DNA of 64,000 nucleotides from Ceratodon purpureus (Eukaryota; Streptophyta; Bryopsida; Pseudoditrichales; Ditrichaceae): NCBI GenBank assembly GCA_014871385.1, contig CM026423.1, positions 23,545,067 through 23,609,066 of the forward strand, read 5' to 3'. Numbering within the stretch: position 1 is the first letter of the stretch; every line of letters starts with the position of its first letter. This document shows positions 9,506-21,143 of the stretch, one piece after another. The notes beneath the pieces are model-generated. The model was not told the DNA's origin. It worked only from the letters and a program-made list of their open reading frames with translations, and searched no databases. The position numbers and the translations under genes were made by a program.

Positions 9506-11959
9506 ATGAGCGTGGTAGGGCTAGATGTGGGCAATGAGAACTGCATCGTGGGCGTGGCGCGGCAGCGCGGGATCGACGTGGTGCTGAACGATGAGTCGAA
9601 GCGCGAGACGCCGGGTATGGTGTCGTTCGGCGAGAAGCAGCGGTTCGTGGGCGTGGCGGGCGCGGCGTCGGCGATGATGAACCCTAGGAACACGATATCG
9701 CAGATCAAGCGGATGATAGGGCGGCCGTTCGCGGATCCGGAGCTGCAGCGCGACCTGCGGCTGTTTCCGTTCACTGTGACGGAGGGGGCGGACGGGTTCC
9801 CGGTGATCAACGTGCAGTACCTGGGCGAGGCGCGGCAGTTCACGCCGACGCAGGTTCTTGGCATGCTGCTGTCGAATTTGAAGAGCATCGCGGAGAAGAA
9901 CCTGGGGACGTCGGTGGTGGATTGCGTGATCGGCGTGCCGGTGTACTTCACGGAGCTGCAGCGGCGCGCGTACCTGGACGCGGCCCAGATTGCGGGCCTG
10001 CACCCGCTGCGGCTGATGCACGAGACGACGGCGACGGCGCTGGCGTACGGGATCTACAAGACGGACCTGTCGGACACGGAGCCGATTAATGTGGTGTTCG
10101 TGGATATCGGGCACGCGAGCATGCAGGTGTGCATCGCGGCGTTCAAGAAGGGGCAGCTGAAGATTTTAGGGCACGCGTTCGAGCGGAGCCTGGGGGGGCG
10201 CGACTTCGACGAGGTGCTGTTTGACCACTTCGCGGCGAAGTTCAAGGAGGAGTACAAGATCGACGTGAAGTCGAACGCGCGCGCGAGCCTGCGGCTGCGG
10301 ACGGCGTGCGAGAAGGCGAAGAAGATTCTGAGCGCGAACCCGATCGCGCCGCTGAACGTGGAGTGCCTGATGGACGAGAAGGACGTGAAGGGGGTGATAA
10401 AGCGGGACGAGTTTGAGGAGCTGGCGAAGGGGATTCTGGAGAAGGTGCGGGGCCCCTGCGAGCGGGCGCTGGAGGCGTCGAAGGTGAGCACGGATAGGAT
10501 CTACGCGGTGGAGGTGGTGGGATCAGGGTCGCGGGTGCCGGCGATTCTGAAGATCCTGAGCTCTGTGTTCGGGAAGGAGCCGTCGCGGACGATGAACGCG
10601 AGCGAGTGCATCGCGCGGGGGTGCACGCTGCAGTGCGCGATGCTGAGCCCGACGTTCCGGGTGCGGGACTTCGAGGTGCAGGACTCGTTCCCGTTTGCGA
10701 TCGGGCTGTCGTGGAAGGGCGCGGCGCCGGAGACGGAGGGCGAGGAGGAGGTGTCGTCGAACAACGTGGTGTTCGTGAAGGGGAACCCGGTGCCGAGCAC
10801 GAAGCTGCTGACGTTCTACCGGTCGAGCACGTTCGCGATCGATGCGTTCTACGCGGAGACGGGGGAGCTGCCGCCGAACATGAGCCCGCGGATCGCGACG
10901 TTCACGATCGGGCCATTCACGCCGACGGTGTCGGAGAAGGCGAAAATCAAGGTGAAGATCAGGCTGAATTTGCACGGGGTGGTGTCGCTGGAGGCGGCGA
11001 CGATGATCGAGGAGGAGGAGGTGGAGGTGCCGGTGACGAGGAAGGAGGGGGCGGCGTCGAAGGAGGGCGAGGAGAAGGCGTCGTCGCCGGGAGAGGCGAA
11101 GGCGGAGGAGGGAGCGGGCGCGGAGAACGGGTCGAGCGAGAAGATGGAGACGGATGCGGCGAAGCCGGAGGTGGTGAAGAAGAAGAAGACGAAGCGGACG
11201 GACGTGTCGGTGCACGAGGTGATCCACGGCGGGCTGGCGGCTGCGGAGCTGACGAAGGCGGTGGAGAAGGAGTACGAGATGGCATTGCAGGACCGGGTGA
11301 TGGAGGAGACGAAGGAGAGCAAGAACGCGGTGGAGGCGTATGTGTACAGCATGAGGAACAAGCTGTACGAGAAGCTGCAGGACTACGTGACGGAGCACGA
11401 ACGGGAGGAGATGTCGGCGCGGCTGCAGGAGACGGAGGACTGGCTGTACGAGGACGGGGAGGACGAGATCAAGAGCGTGTACACGGCGAAGCTGGCGGAG
11501 CTGAAGAAGCAGGGGGACCCGCTGGAGGCGCGGCAGAGGGAGGAGGAGCTGCGGGGGCCGGCGATGCGGGAGCTGAGCTACTGCATCTCGAGCTTCCGGG
11601 AGGCGGCCCAGAGCAAGGACCCGAAGTTCGACCACATCGAGGGCGGGGAGAAGGAGAAGGTGATCGCGGAGTGCAACAAGGCGGAGGAGTGGTTCAAGGA
11701 CAAGAAGCAGCAGCAGGACGCGCTGCCGAAGTCGGCGAACCCGGTGCTGCTGGCGGCGGAGTTGAAGAAGAAGACGGAGGTGCTGGACAGGTTCTGCAAG
11801 CCGATCATGACGAAGGCCAGGCCAGCGCCACCGAAGCCGGCCCCGGCAGCGGAGCCGAAGGCAGCCCCGCAGCCGGGTGGGGAGGCGTCGGCGCCGGAGC
11901 CGATGGACACGGACGCGGCGGCGTCCGGGCCGGAGGCGGACACGATGCAGACGGAGTAG
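9506..11959 (+). CDS. Hsp110-class chaperone (plant Hsp70-14/15/Hsp91 type)
   Basis: 817 codons in one uninterrupted frame. The N-terminal Hsp70 ATPase domain (about residues 1-385) shows GLDVGNENC near residue 5, the second phosphate motif VFVDIGHASMQV near 195 and the adenosine motif VGSGSRVP near 340. A beta-sandwich region (about 390-500) is followed by a long acidic Glu/Ala/Gly insert (about 505-565) and an extended helical domain to the end, as in Hsp110. There is no EEVD tail; the C terminus ends in a Pro/Ala-rich segment with MDTD. Hsp110 proteins act as nucleotide-exchange factors and holdases for cytosolic Hsp70. The coding part is intronless and very GC-rich at third positions (GCG, CTG, GTG and AAG dominate), unlike the neighbours; this creates long mirror ORFs on the other strand. 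Start: MSVVGLDVGN is the usual family N terminus. Confidence 0.95.
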   Translation: MSVVGLDVGNENCIVGVARQRGIDVVLNDESKRETPGMVSFGEKQRFVGVAGAASAMMNPRNTISQIKRMIGRPFADPELQRDLRLFPFTVTEGADGFPVINVQYLGEARQFTPTQVLGMLLSNLKSIAEKNLGTSVVDCVIGVPVYFTELQRRAYLDAAQIAGLHPLRLMHETTATALAYGIYKTDLSDTEPINVVFVDIGHASMQVCIAAFKKGQLKILGHAFERSLGGRDFDEVLFDHFAAKFKEEYKIDVKSNARASLRLRTACEKAKKILSANPIAPLNVECLMDEKDVKGVIKRDEFEELAKGILEKVRGPCERALEASKVSTDRIYAVEVVGSGSRVPAILKILSSVFGKEPSRTMNASECIARGCTLQCAMLSPTFRVRDFEVQDSFPFAIGLSWKGAAPETEGEEEVSSNNVVFVKGNPVPSTKLLTFYRSSTFAIDAFYAETGELPPNMSPRIATFTIGPFTPTVSEKAKIKVKIRLNLHGVVSLEAATMIEEEEVEVPVTRKEGAASKEGEEKASSPGEAKAEEGAGAENGSSEKMETDAAKPEVVKKKKTKRTDVSVHEVIHGGLAAAELTKAVEKEYEMALQDRVMEETKESKNAVEAYVYSMRNKLYEKLQDYVTEHEREEMSARLQETEDWLYEDGEDEIKSVYTAKLAELKKQGDPLEARQREEELRGPAMRELSYCISSFREAAQSKDPKFDHIEGGEKEKVIAECNKAEEWFKDKKQQQDALPKSANPVLLAAELKKKTEVLDRFCKPIMTKARPAPPKPAPAAEPKAAPQPGGEASAPEPMDTDAAASGPEADTMQTE

Positions 11960-12979
11960 AAGGGGGATGTGACATAGAGAATTATATAGATGAGCCGACG
12001 GTCGATGTAGAGCTAACGTATAATGATTAGGTATTTGAAGTACAGACACCCCGAGAGTCCTGAAGTGTAGAGGAGGGACGCCATATTTAAAAGTGCAGTG
12101 GGTTATCCTATTTTTTTTGAGGAGCGAGGCAACGTAGTCAGGACAATTTTTGGTCATTCTGCTCCCCATACCTCAAATGAACGGGCCCAGCAGCCTGAGG
12201 CATTCTGATCTTGGCAAAGCTGTTGGTGCGAGTGTGCGCTTGGAATGATGATGGTGTGGCAGGTTCTCGGGATTTCGAAGGGGAATTTGGTGTGTGTGTG
12301 CGTGTGCTGGTCGCGTCGGTGTGGGTGGGGTTCGATTGGGTTTGATTTGGTGGGCTGTTGCAGGTGATTGTTGTGGTGATGAATACTCGGTCGGTGTCAG
12401 GAATTCAGTGGGAACCCAGAGTGGTGTGGATTTTGGATAGCTGGTTGGGGTTGTGTTTGTTGTCCATAATGTACGGTAGTTAGTGCGGTTGAAAGGGGTT
12501 GTCTTGGTCATGGTTGTGAGGTTGGAGGTGTTGATGGGAGATTGAAGTGTTAGTGGAGGCATACGAAGCCATATCTTCCATTTACATACAGTCTGTGTCC
12601 TACTAACATGCAGTTTGTGAACAATTTACAGTTTGTGAATTTACAGTGTGTGCTTGCTAAAAATTCAACTCTTGCATGCAGTTTGCTTGATGAAGTTATT
12701 TGTATCCAATGTTTTGATGAACCATCTAACTTGTGATAAAAACTACTAGTGTTGGTTTTTGAGTACAAATTTCATCCCTTGATGGATATGGAAAGTTTTT
12801 TAGGACATCCAGTGTGTACTCTTCTTGAATTGAGTGCTTAACGCATTTTTTAGTGTGTTCTTTGTACATTTTGCAGTATAGGTCTTGATTTTGCAGTAAG
12901 AATGCAAAGGAGTTGATTCAGCTCGTACACTGGACTTGTAGTAGGGAATGTACAGTACCTTGCAAATGAAGCTTCATTG

Positions 12980-13325
12980 CTGCCAACTTTGCCGCCCTCC
13001 CAAGAGCTCAAAAACTGGTATTTTACCATGAATTTTTTACCACAACATCATCTTTAAGTTCATAACACGTGTACCAAATTTCAAGGCTAAAAGATCTACA
13101 CAAAAAAAGATATTCAAAATCTACCAACATGTAGAGCTAAGAAAAAAGAATCCAATACTACCAACTCTAACACCCTCCCAAAGATTGGAAAAACAAAATT
13201 TGGCCATGAAAATTTTAGCACGAGATCATCTCTATGTTGATAATATACGGTAAAAATTTCAATATCAAAAGATTTGACCACAAAGAGATATTTGAAATCC
13301 ACCAATTGACAAGTGTAGTTTGAAA
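12980..13325. repeat. Diverged tandem duplication, period about 179 bp
   Basis: Two units share blocks in the same order: CCAACT, CCCTCCCAA, CCATGAA, ATCATCT, AAATTTCAA, AAAGAT and AAATC near ACC. The CCCTCCC block lies at 12,994 and again at 13,173. Function unknown. Confidence 0.7.
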
Positions 13326-13329
13326 AACA

Positions 13330-13410
13330 TAAATTCACTATTGCCCACCAGGTTCGAACGCGGACCAGCTATATGAGACAAACGCTCACTTCTAACCAAC
13401 CATGAGCTCG
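13330..13410 (-). other. tRNA-like sequence (possible tRNA pseudogene or SINE head)
   Basis: On the minus strand a D-arm-like GCTCATGGTTGGTTAGAAG is followed by GTCTCATATAGC (CAT anticodon position as in tRNA-Met) and a B-box-like GCGTTCGAACC. The acceptor ends pair poorly, so it is not a normal tRNA gene. No A-rich tail or target duplication was verified. Confidence 0.35.
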
Positions 13411-14652
13411 TGGCTTGGCGTTCAAAGTACCACTGCAAATTACCTTATACGCTCGTTTTTCTGGTTTTTTGTTATTGGTTATTTGTGACTAAAGTGTCTA
13501 CTCTCGAAAGGGGGGAGTAGATCTTTATCCCCATACCTTTGTCGTGAGGACATTGGATTGGGGGTGGATCGAACACACACTTAATTCACGTCGGTCTCCT
13601 CCGGAGACCAAAGTTTCTCTCTGTGGTAACGAAATGCGATTTGAACAAGGGCAGCACCGTCACTCCGATGAACTAGCAAGCATAGACCTTCGTCATGTGT
13701 TTTTTTCTCCTCTTGCTTTTCCCGCATGTTGGAGTCAAGTCTGCAAGAATTTTCAGATTCATATCATCGGTTTGAACGTAATGCCTCACTTCTGCACAAG
13801 TTATATAGGTGATAGATCGACTTCGAGTTGAATTCTGCGGCATCTCAACTCAAGATCAGAGTGACGTCTCGTACTCCGACCCGGGGGTGACATGGACAGA
13901 TGACATGACAGCAACATTGATCGAGTGAACAGAATGATGATATTTTCATTCTACTTTATGGTCTCCCATGTGCTGTTCACTGCAGTGCTGTCCGAAATTC
14001 TGGGAATCCTCAGTTCACAGAATTGGGGACTAACACATTCGAGACCGAATTAATTATACGTGCCTTTCAGAGGGGCCTGCAATGATGCGGTCGATCACCG
14101 AACTGGATAGAGCGGAGGACCGATTGACGCAGGCTGTTCCTGAAGATTCAACAGCAGCTTCTCTACAGCTTTGATGGTGGCAGCTGTTAGCCTTGAATGT
14201 TGTGTCTGCTTTGCTTGGACAGTCCTGGGACAGAAGTTGCGTGGGTTGTGCTTTCTTTGTTGCTGAGTGACTTTTTTTGATTGGTATCGTTCTCATACCG
14301 AATTGGGTCGTTTTTGTGCTGTGGGAGGGTTTTACTTGATACCGATATATTCTCAAGCGGTGCTGGTGTCATGTGCAGGAAACTTCGATGCCATCTTCAG
14401 GTGGGAGGATTTCGTCCCAATTCTCACTGTAATACATGGCTGTTTAGCGCTAAGATTGCGGACGACGGCATCGAATTGTGGGGCTCTTGTTGTGTTGCAC
14501 GGAGAGACGCCAGGGACGGAGTAATTCTTCGTTTCGTGTGGAGCTATCTGGTTGGAATCTAAGAGCGACTAAGGGTGGGCAAGTGGGATTGGTGATTTTG
14601 GATTCTGAGATTTTTGGGGAGTTTTTAGGGGAGAAAGGGAAAAGAGGTATCC

Positions 14653-15872
14653 ATGGCGCTGCTTGAAGGGAAAGTGGCACTTATAACCGGGGCGTCGTCG
14701 GGGCTAGGGCGGGAGTTTGCGTTGTCGCTGTCCAAGAACGGGGCCAACGTGATTGTCGCTGCGCGGCGGAAGCAGATGCTGGAATCACTTTGTGACGAGA
14801 TCAACGATCTTGCTAAGCGGAACAAAGTCGACGGGGCGCAGTCAGGGAAAGCGGTTGCGATCGAGCTGGATGTGAGCGGGAGCGAGTCTGCCATCGATGA
14901 TGCCGTGGAGAAAGCGTGGGCGGTGTTTGGGCCCATAGAAGTTCTCGTCAACAATGCCGGAACGAGAGGTAAAGTCCTGTTTCCTTTCTCGCCCGTTGGC
15001 TATGGCGCTCAGTCATCTTCGAATCCTAATCTTTGAAATATAAGTTGTTCAATTTCGTGATGTAGATGGAGTTAGAATTTTCAGTTCGCTGTTATATACT
15101 TCGAAGGTAAGCAATTGTGACATTTTTTCCCTCTCATCTCCATGGAAGTTCCAAAGAATATTGTGCCAGTGAGCGACAGTCCGCAATACTTTGGAGGGAA
15201 ACAGTCTTCCTATAACCACACGAATCGCTTCCAATTAAAGTGCAGGTCCAGTGCGATCCCCTTTAGATCAACAGGAGGACGAGTGGAACACCATCTTCAA
15301 CACGAATTTGCGCGGCACATGGCTCATGTCCAAGGCAGTGGCGAAGCGATTGGTAGCAGCTAAGAGAGGAGGCTCTATCATCAACATCTCCTCAATTGCC
15401 GGTCTGGAAAGAAGCTTGATACCTGGTGGCATGGCATACGGCATATCCAAGGCCGGTGTCATTCATTTGTCTAAGGTCCGGGTTCTATCCTACCTGTCAT
15501 CCTATCGCTTCCATGACATCAAATGAGTATCACTAATTGCAGGGTTATTCTAATGTGCTTGCTCCAATGTGTGATTACAACATACGGTTACAGGTGCTGG
15601 CTTTGGAGCTTGGAAAGTATAACATTCGGGCAAATGCCATAGCAGCGGGATTGTTCAGATCGGAGATCACAAATAGTCTGTTCGAGAAGGACTGGCTCAA
15701 TAAGGTTGCTGCGAAAATCGTTCCTGCTGGAAAATGGGGTAATGTCGACCCAGACTTGACGTCCGTGGTGCTCTTACTTTCAAGTGATGATTCCCAGTAT
15801 ATCACTGGCAACACATTTATCGTCGATGGTGGCCAGAGCGTGCCAAGTATGCCCATTTGGTCATCTCTCTAA
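14653..15872 (+). CDS. Short-chain dehydrogenase/reductase, NAD(P)-binding
   Basis: Three exons join to 274 codons: 14653-14968, 15246-15475 and 15594-15872. Donors are AGAG|GTAAAG and TAAG|GTCCGG; acceptors are TGCAG|GTCC and TACAG|GTGC; phases match (1, then 0). Features are the Rossmann motif TGASSGLG (about residues 12-19), NNAG near 100, the catalytic Ser in NISSIAG near 154 and the YxxxK motif YGISK near 168. The C terminus PIWSSL resembles the FSSL end of the Arabidopsis At3g55290/At3g55310 group, to which the rest also conforms. Substrate unknown; family members reduce or oxidise small alcohols and carbonyls. No signal peptide, so probably cytosolic. The first ATG of the open frame is a good start because TGASSG lies at the usual distance. 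Confidence 0.93.
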
Positions 15873-16459
15873 TTCTTTATGTGAAGCTTCTCGGGTTTCT
15901 CTTTCACACGAGTACTTGACTGCTTCTTCACTTTCATTTCAGTTTTGTGAACATGCGTAGATCATCTAAAATTCAGGAGTTTGGCCTGGACTGTCATGTC
16001 CTTTGGAGTTAGCAGCCTTTCAATCTTGAAACATTTGAATTTAATAATCATCCTGGTCTCCTACAGCGAAAGATTTCAGATTTTGTTGTTGTGAAAGTTG
16101 TGTTTTGCTTTGAGATTGGCCAGGATAACTGGAAACAGTGGAAGAGTATTGAAATCCTACTCTATAAGTTTCGGTTAAGGTATATACTACTTTCGGTCTT
16201 CAGCCAAGACATGGGGAAAAATAAAAATAATGAGTCCTAGACATGAATATATTGAACTGTAATGAATGAAATGTGGACACAACGTTCTAGAATAACTTAG
16301 TTGCAGTTTACTTCTCGAAAACTTGATGTGTATCCGGGCAATGGAGTAATGCACCTACCAAGCAAAATGATCAAGCAACTAATTTATTCTCACTAAAACA
16401 TATCCTGTACAAAATCAATCTCAAAAGTTACTGTCGAGTAGCGCAAGATGATCTTTCGA
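15873..16459. other. Convergent 3' regions of SDR and GH31 genes
   Basis: AT-rich sequence between two genes transcribed towards each other. It holds their 3'-UTRs and no additional coding signal. Confidence 0.6.
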
Positions 16460-19400
16460 TCACGCAAATGTCCACGATATCTCGAACTCTTTACCGATGG
16501 CGAGCCCCAGACCTGAAACCTCCAGATTGTGCTCCTTGTGCATCACCTTCACCTGACTCGGCTTCCCGTTCACATCTACAACACTCACAGCAGACTCCGC
16601 ACCCAACACGATGACTTTGTCCACAATCCACCTCTCTTGGAGCGCATATTCCCCGTGCTCGACATGTGAAGACAGTGTGCCGCTCTTGTTATCCACTGCA
16701 GTTTTGAACCTCACATAAGTTGACTGATTCGCTTTCAGGACCATGTCAATATCCTCTCCGTTGTCCAAGAATACCTCCCCTGATGCGGAGCTCAGGGGGG
16801 AGTTTCTCGGCAGCGCAACAAGCAGAGTGAACGGCGTCTTGCGTGCTGCAGTTGATGTCAACGCGCCCTCCTGCATGGGGATTATGGCGCCTTCATTGAC
16901 GTGCACATTGATCACGTCCCACGGCGCTTGCAGGGTGAGATTCTCGCCTTTGCTGATAATCTGCGAATGGTCAAACATGTTATACCAAGTACCTTTCGGG
17001 AAGTAAGCGTTTACTGTCGTAGCGTTGGCGGTGATGACAGGGGAGACGAGAATGTGGTCACCAATGAGGAATTGGTAGGAGACGTCGAATGTTTCCGGGT
17101 CGCTTGGAAACGCAAAGAACAGAGGTCGAATCATGGGATATCCTTTTTTATGCGCATAGTAGTTGAGGGTGTAGTAGTACGGTAGCAGCTGGTACTTCAA
17201 CCCCAACGCCTTCCTCGCGGACACAGTCGTCTTCGGGAAGAGGTAGAGTTCCTTGTTTCCATTATCTCTGATCGTATGCGCTCGCGAAAACGGGTGAAAT
17301 GCGCCCGTTTGGATCCACCGACTGCAGAGCTCATCGGTCCCCATGTCGTAAAACCCACATATGTCCGCCCCCACCATCGGAATCCCAGCCATGCCCGAGT
17401 TCATCACAGTCACAATCGAGTACGCAAGATCATCATATGTCGCCTTGTTATCCCCCGTCCAGTGTGCTGTGTGCGCACCCGCGCCAACGAACGTCGACCT
17501 CGACAACAAGAACGGCCGCTTCTGCCTAACCTCCGTGAGCGCCTTCTTCGTAGCGACCGCCTCCGACATGCCATACAAGTTATGCGCATCATACTCTGTC
17601 GTTCCATCCCAATGCGTCACCGTCATGGCCGCTGTGAGATGCCCAAGCTTCTCGTGCGTTCCAAAGTGATTGAGCTTAAACGGCGGCTCATCAAGGTTTG
17701 TGTAAGAATCTGTACACTGCAAGTAGCACGACGTGATGCCGTCTGGGAAAATCGTCCCGTTCCAAGTGCAATGTGTCCCAGTGCAGAAATTCGACACTTC
17801 GTTCATGTCAATCCACAAGCCATCAAACGGCAACTGATCATGGAAGAGCTGCACCTCGTTCGTCCACCACGGCGTCGCATTTGGGTTCAAGAAATCGGGA
17901 TACACAACCGGACCTGGCCATACTTGACCCAAATAGGGCTTCCCATCGTCGGTCTTCAAGTAGATGTCCTGCTCCAACCCTCGCTTGTAGGTCTGATAAT
18001 CGTCATACGCTGAGCCGATCCCCGGGTCGATGAGGATCACATAGTGCTGGCCATTCGCATGAAGCCCGTCCACGAATCCACGCCATTCTTTCATTGGAAA
18101 CCTCTCCTCATCGTGAGTGAAGTCCAAGAATCTGTCCGAGTAGTCGATGTCGTTCCACATCGTATCCAGTGGTATGTTCGCCTTTCTGAAATTCTCCACG
18201 ACATTCTTGACCACCGTCACATTGCGGTATCCCCATCGGCATTGGTGAAAGCCTAGCGACCAGTAAGGTTGCGCGGCCGGGCGACCCACGAGCTGCGTGT
18301 ATTGATCCATGACGTCTAGCGAAGATGGTCCCGGGAAGAAGTAGAAGTCCAAGACGCCACCAATGATACGGTACGTGAGCGAGTTCTCGCTGTAGGTGAT
18401 TTCCATGCCGTTGCTGTTGAGGAGCAGCACGCCGTGAGCAGTTCCGCCCTCTCGTACATCGATGTAAAACGGCCAATCGCCGTATAAGTCAATGTCGGGA
18501 AAGAGCGCTGCGATGTCGGTTGTCCAGAGAGTGTATGTCCTGCCCTGCTTAAGCTTCAACCCATCCGACCTTGTGCTCTCACCCAAGCCGAACAGAGTGG
18601 CGGTGCTCGGGAGCTGTGTAGAGATTTCGATGTACTGGTCCTTGAAGACGAGTGGGTTGAACTTGGCGCTCCCGTCCGCTGGTGGCGTTGAGTTAAACAA
18701 GACTTCGCCAGTGGCAATGCGCGTCACTGCGAATCCGAACGGTTGCGTGGTATACGTGACTGCTAGCACCGGCTCCGTTGCGGGTTCTAGATCGGAAGAC
18801 AGCGTTGGTCGTGGGATTATGCTCTGCGGAACCTCCCATCTCTGCTTTGCAGCGTCGGAAATGTACAGTCGCAATCGCGTGCTCTTCTCGATTCTGCATG
18901 CAGATGAATTAAGAAGTTGGGCAAGAGAAATTCTGTATTAATCAGCCAGTAACTCACGTTCACAAGGAAACAATACAATAATCATGAGAGATGTTCAACC
19001 AGGCAGCGATGGATCATGATGCACTATCGTACTGTCAATATTATGATTCAAACTACTTGCTACTTTCAATTTTAATGGCAGGTGTTTCAAACTTTCACGG
19101 CTATCAATTGATCATCGCCGTTACAACGAGTACTATGAGCAGTAATCTATGAGACATATCTTTGTATATGACATGATCAGTAATTAACTCTATAACCAAG
19201 AGAATAACAAGCAGTACTACATGAACTTACCGAGCAATGAAGCTGAGAGAGCCGATATCGCGTCCTAATGGATCGTTCCCGGAGGAAGGCGAAACCGCCA
19301 ACTTTGCCTCGAACCCTTGCTTGTTCGCATACTCCTTCACAACGGACTGCAACTTATACCTTCCACCTGCAGTGGCTGTTCGTCTGAATCCACTTGCACC

Positions 19401-19481
19401 AACTCCACCTCCAGACAGCGCAACCAACAGAAGAGTAACGATGGCCAGAACGGCCATCGTTGTGATTTGCACCTGCATCAT
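16460..19481 (-). CDS. Secreted GH31 alpha-glucosidase / alpha-xylosidase
   Basis: Two exons: 19231-19481 and 16460-18893. The donor CG|GTAAGT and acceptor GCATGCAG|A restore an Arg codon at the junction, giving 894 codons, the usual plant length. Exon 1 begins with a hydrophobic signal peptide (VLAIVTLLLVALSGGGVGAS), so the enzyme is probably apoplastic. Exon 2 carries the N-terminal beta-sandwich with AKQRWEVP, the GH31 nucleophile motif WIDMNEVSNF (Asp near residue 445) and the acid/base region HWTGDNKATYDD (Asp near 563). Plant relatives hydrolyse maltose or starch oligomers, or remove xylose from xyloglucan; motifs alone do not separate the two activities. The enlarged open frame beginning with a non-ATG codon at 18874 is explained by this intron. 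Confidence 0.94.
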
Positions 19482-20004
19482 CTCAACTCTGCTTCTATAT
19501 CCAGAAATCCTCAGTATTCATATACTTTTGGCCGCAGAAAAGACTAAATCATGGACTGCACTAGACAGATCTGTGAACTCAAGCTTTGTATGCAAGGAAT
19601 GCAGAAAGGGATTATCCAACCAGCTTGATCCAGGAGTACTCTACTTTAGAGCTCTACTCTGCTGAATTGTACAACAAGCGTTATTTTTCTGATTGTACGT
19701 AGTGTGGAATGTGTACAAACTGTACAAGTGCTCGGAGTCTTGTGAATTAGTCCTGACGGAGCAGTCCCATGAATCAATCTGCCAAGGATTGAGAGCTATT
19801 GGATTACTTTCCACTCCACCCAAACTGACAGTGACCTTTGCTTGCAAGCGATTAACTTACGGCCAATCGGCTAACCGCCCTTCTACACATGGGTCATGAG
19901 CAATCCACCCCTGTCTAGGAACTGACAAAACAGTTACGGAAAAAACCAAGACAATGTGTTTTTTGTGACAGTTGCCTCTCAGCCGCTTGAAGTACACCCT
20001 CCCA
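19482..20004. other. Upstream region of GH31 gene
   Basis: Contains the presumed minus-strand promoter and leader of the GH31 gene. No clear TATA box was chosen, and no other gene is seen. Confidence 0.45.
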
Positions 20005-20106
20005 CATACATACATACATACATACATACATACATACATACATACATACATACATACATACATACATACATACATACATACATACATACATACATACATA
20101 CATACA

Positions 20107-20136
<30 letters not shown>
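20005..20136. repeat. (CATA)n microsatellite
   Basis: About 33 uninterrupted CATA units. They create meaningless Tyr/Ile/His and Met/Tyr/Val/Cys repeat ORFs on both strands. Confidence 0.98.
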
Positions 20137-20142
<6 letters not shown>

Positions 20143-20233
20143 TATATGAATGTGAATATATATATTCATATATATATTCACATTCACATTCATATATATT
20201 CACATTCACATTCACATATATGTATATATGAAT
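20137..20233. repeat. AT-rich inverted repeat beside the (CATA)n array
   Basis: TATATGAATGTGAATATATA near 20,141 can pair with several copies of TATATTCACATTCATATA downstream (about 20,173-20,215). This gives a strong hairpin or cruciform potential at the end of the microsatellite. Confidence 0.8.
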
Positions 20234-20817
20234 ATGTGTACGCAAACTTTTATGATTTTATGATTTAAGCGGTGATATCACTATTGAAAACTTGGAGGCT
20301 GAGTCTACCTGCGAGGGTGTATACAATGTGGTGTCACTAGTAAGAAATGGTGTCAAGTACACTGGAATGAACACCAAGAACATGCCTAATTTCCTAATTT
20401 GAGGTTCTCTGAAATTGTCTATTCAGAACACTATTCAGTGTAATAGGACAACTGACATGTCTAATTGAGTCTGCAAAAAATTGACGATCAAGTTACCTTC
20501 TTTATCTGATGTACATGTAAAAGTTATGTATTTACATTGCGTAGGTGGACCGTAGAAGCTGGAACCAATAACATTGTATGTTAAAATCAATTTCCGTGGA
20601 TAGTAATAGCTGAAACATGTATATTATCTGCATCCTCATTAGTGAGGTCCAGTTAACCTATATGTATGAGAGTAGAATTTCCAAATACCTGCAATTTAAG
20701 TGCAGCCGCTGGGACTGCAGTAACCGTTCCATGTTTTTGATTGGCTCTTTACTGAGCACTAGACTGTGTGTCTAAATTGAAATGAGTGGGAGTTGCTTAT
20801 ACTTGAAGATTGACGTC
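20234..20817. other. Intergenic sequence, nothing recognised
   Basis: Mixed-composition sequence between the CATA array and an LTR fragment. No ORF or RNA gene is supported. Confidence 0.5.
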
Positions 20818-21143
20818 TGGTAAAGGGAGGATTTAACCACTAAACCCTATCCCTCACAATCTCATCAAAACCCAACAGAACCCAACTAAACTAAGTGCTC
20901 CAAACCCTCATAGAATGCTGGAAATGTACTATACAAGTGCAAAAAGAGGTCAAAACTGCATAAAATGGGTCAAAACAACCCCAAAACATGGTACAGCAGC
21001 TCCTAACAGCTCTAAGACCTCTCTTGACTCTACCTGCTCTAGTGTAAAATGATCTCTCAAAACCCTAAACCTGCCTCTTAAACCCCCTAGAAACTGACAG
21101 AATCATCCAGTCGGCTCCGGCAGAGTTCATCCAGTCGGCTGAC
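20818..21143. mobile_element. Gypsy LTR fragment
   Basis: Starts TGGTAAAGGGAGGATTTAAC and follows the 45,278 LTR almost base for base through CATCCAGTCGGCT. It then breaks off near 21,143 without the GGTTAACA terminus. Truncated LTR of the same subfamily as 45,278-45,708. Confidence 0.88.

Larger units (their letters stand above)
11960..14652. other. Intergenic region between Hsp110 and SDR genes
   Basis: Hsp110 3'-UTR followed by a GT-rich stretch (12,230-12,560) with no coding support. A diverged tandem duplication lies at about 12,980-13,325, a tRNA-like sequence at about 13,330-13,410, and the SDR 5' leader upstream of 14,653. No further gene was recognised. Confidence 0.5.

Noticed and set aside
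10523..12169. 548-codon ORF on the minus strand over Hsp110, and similar long mirror ORFs
   Set aside because: Arg/Leu/His-rich mirror of the GC3-rich Hsp110 frame; no domain, and the plus-strand gene is certain.
19857..20268. ORFs of repeated MYVC and YIHT units
   Set aside because: Direct translation of the (CATA)n microsatellite in several frames.
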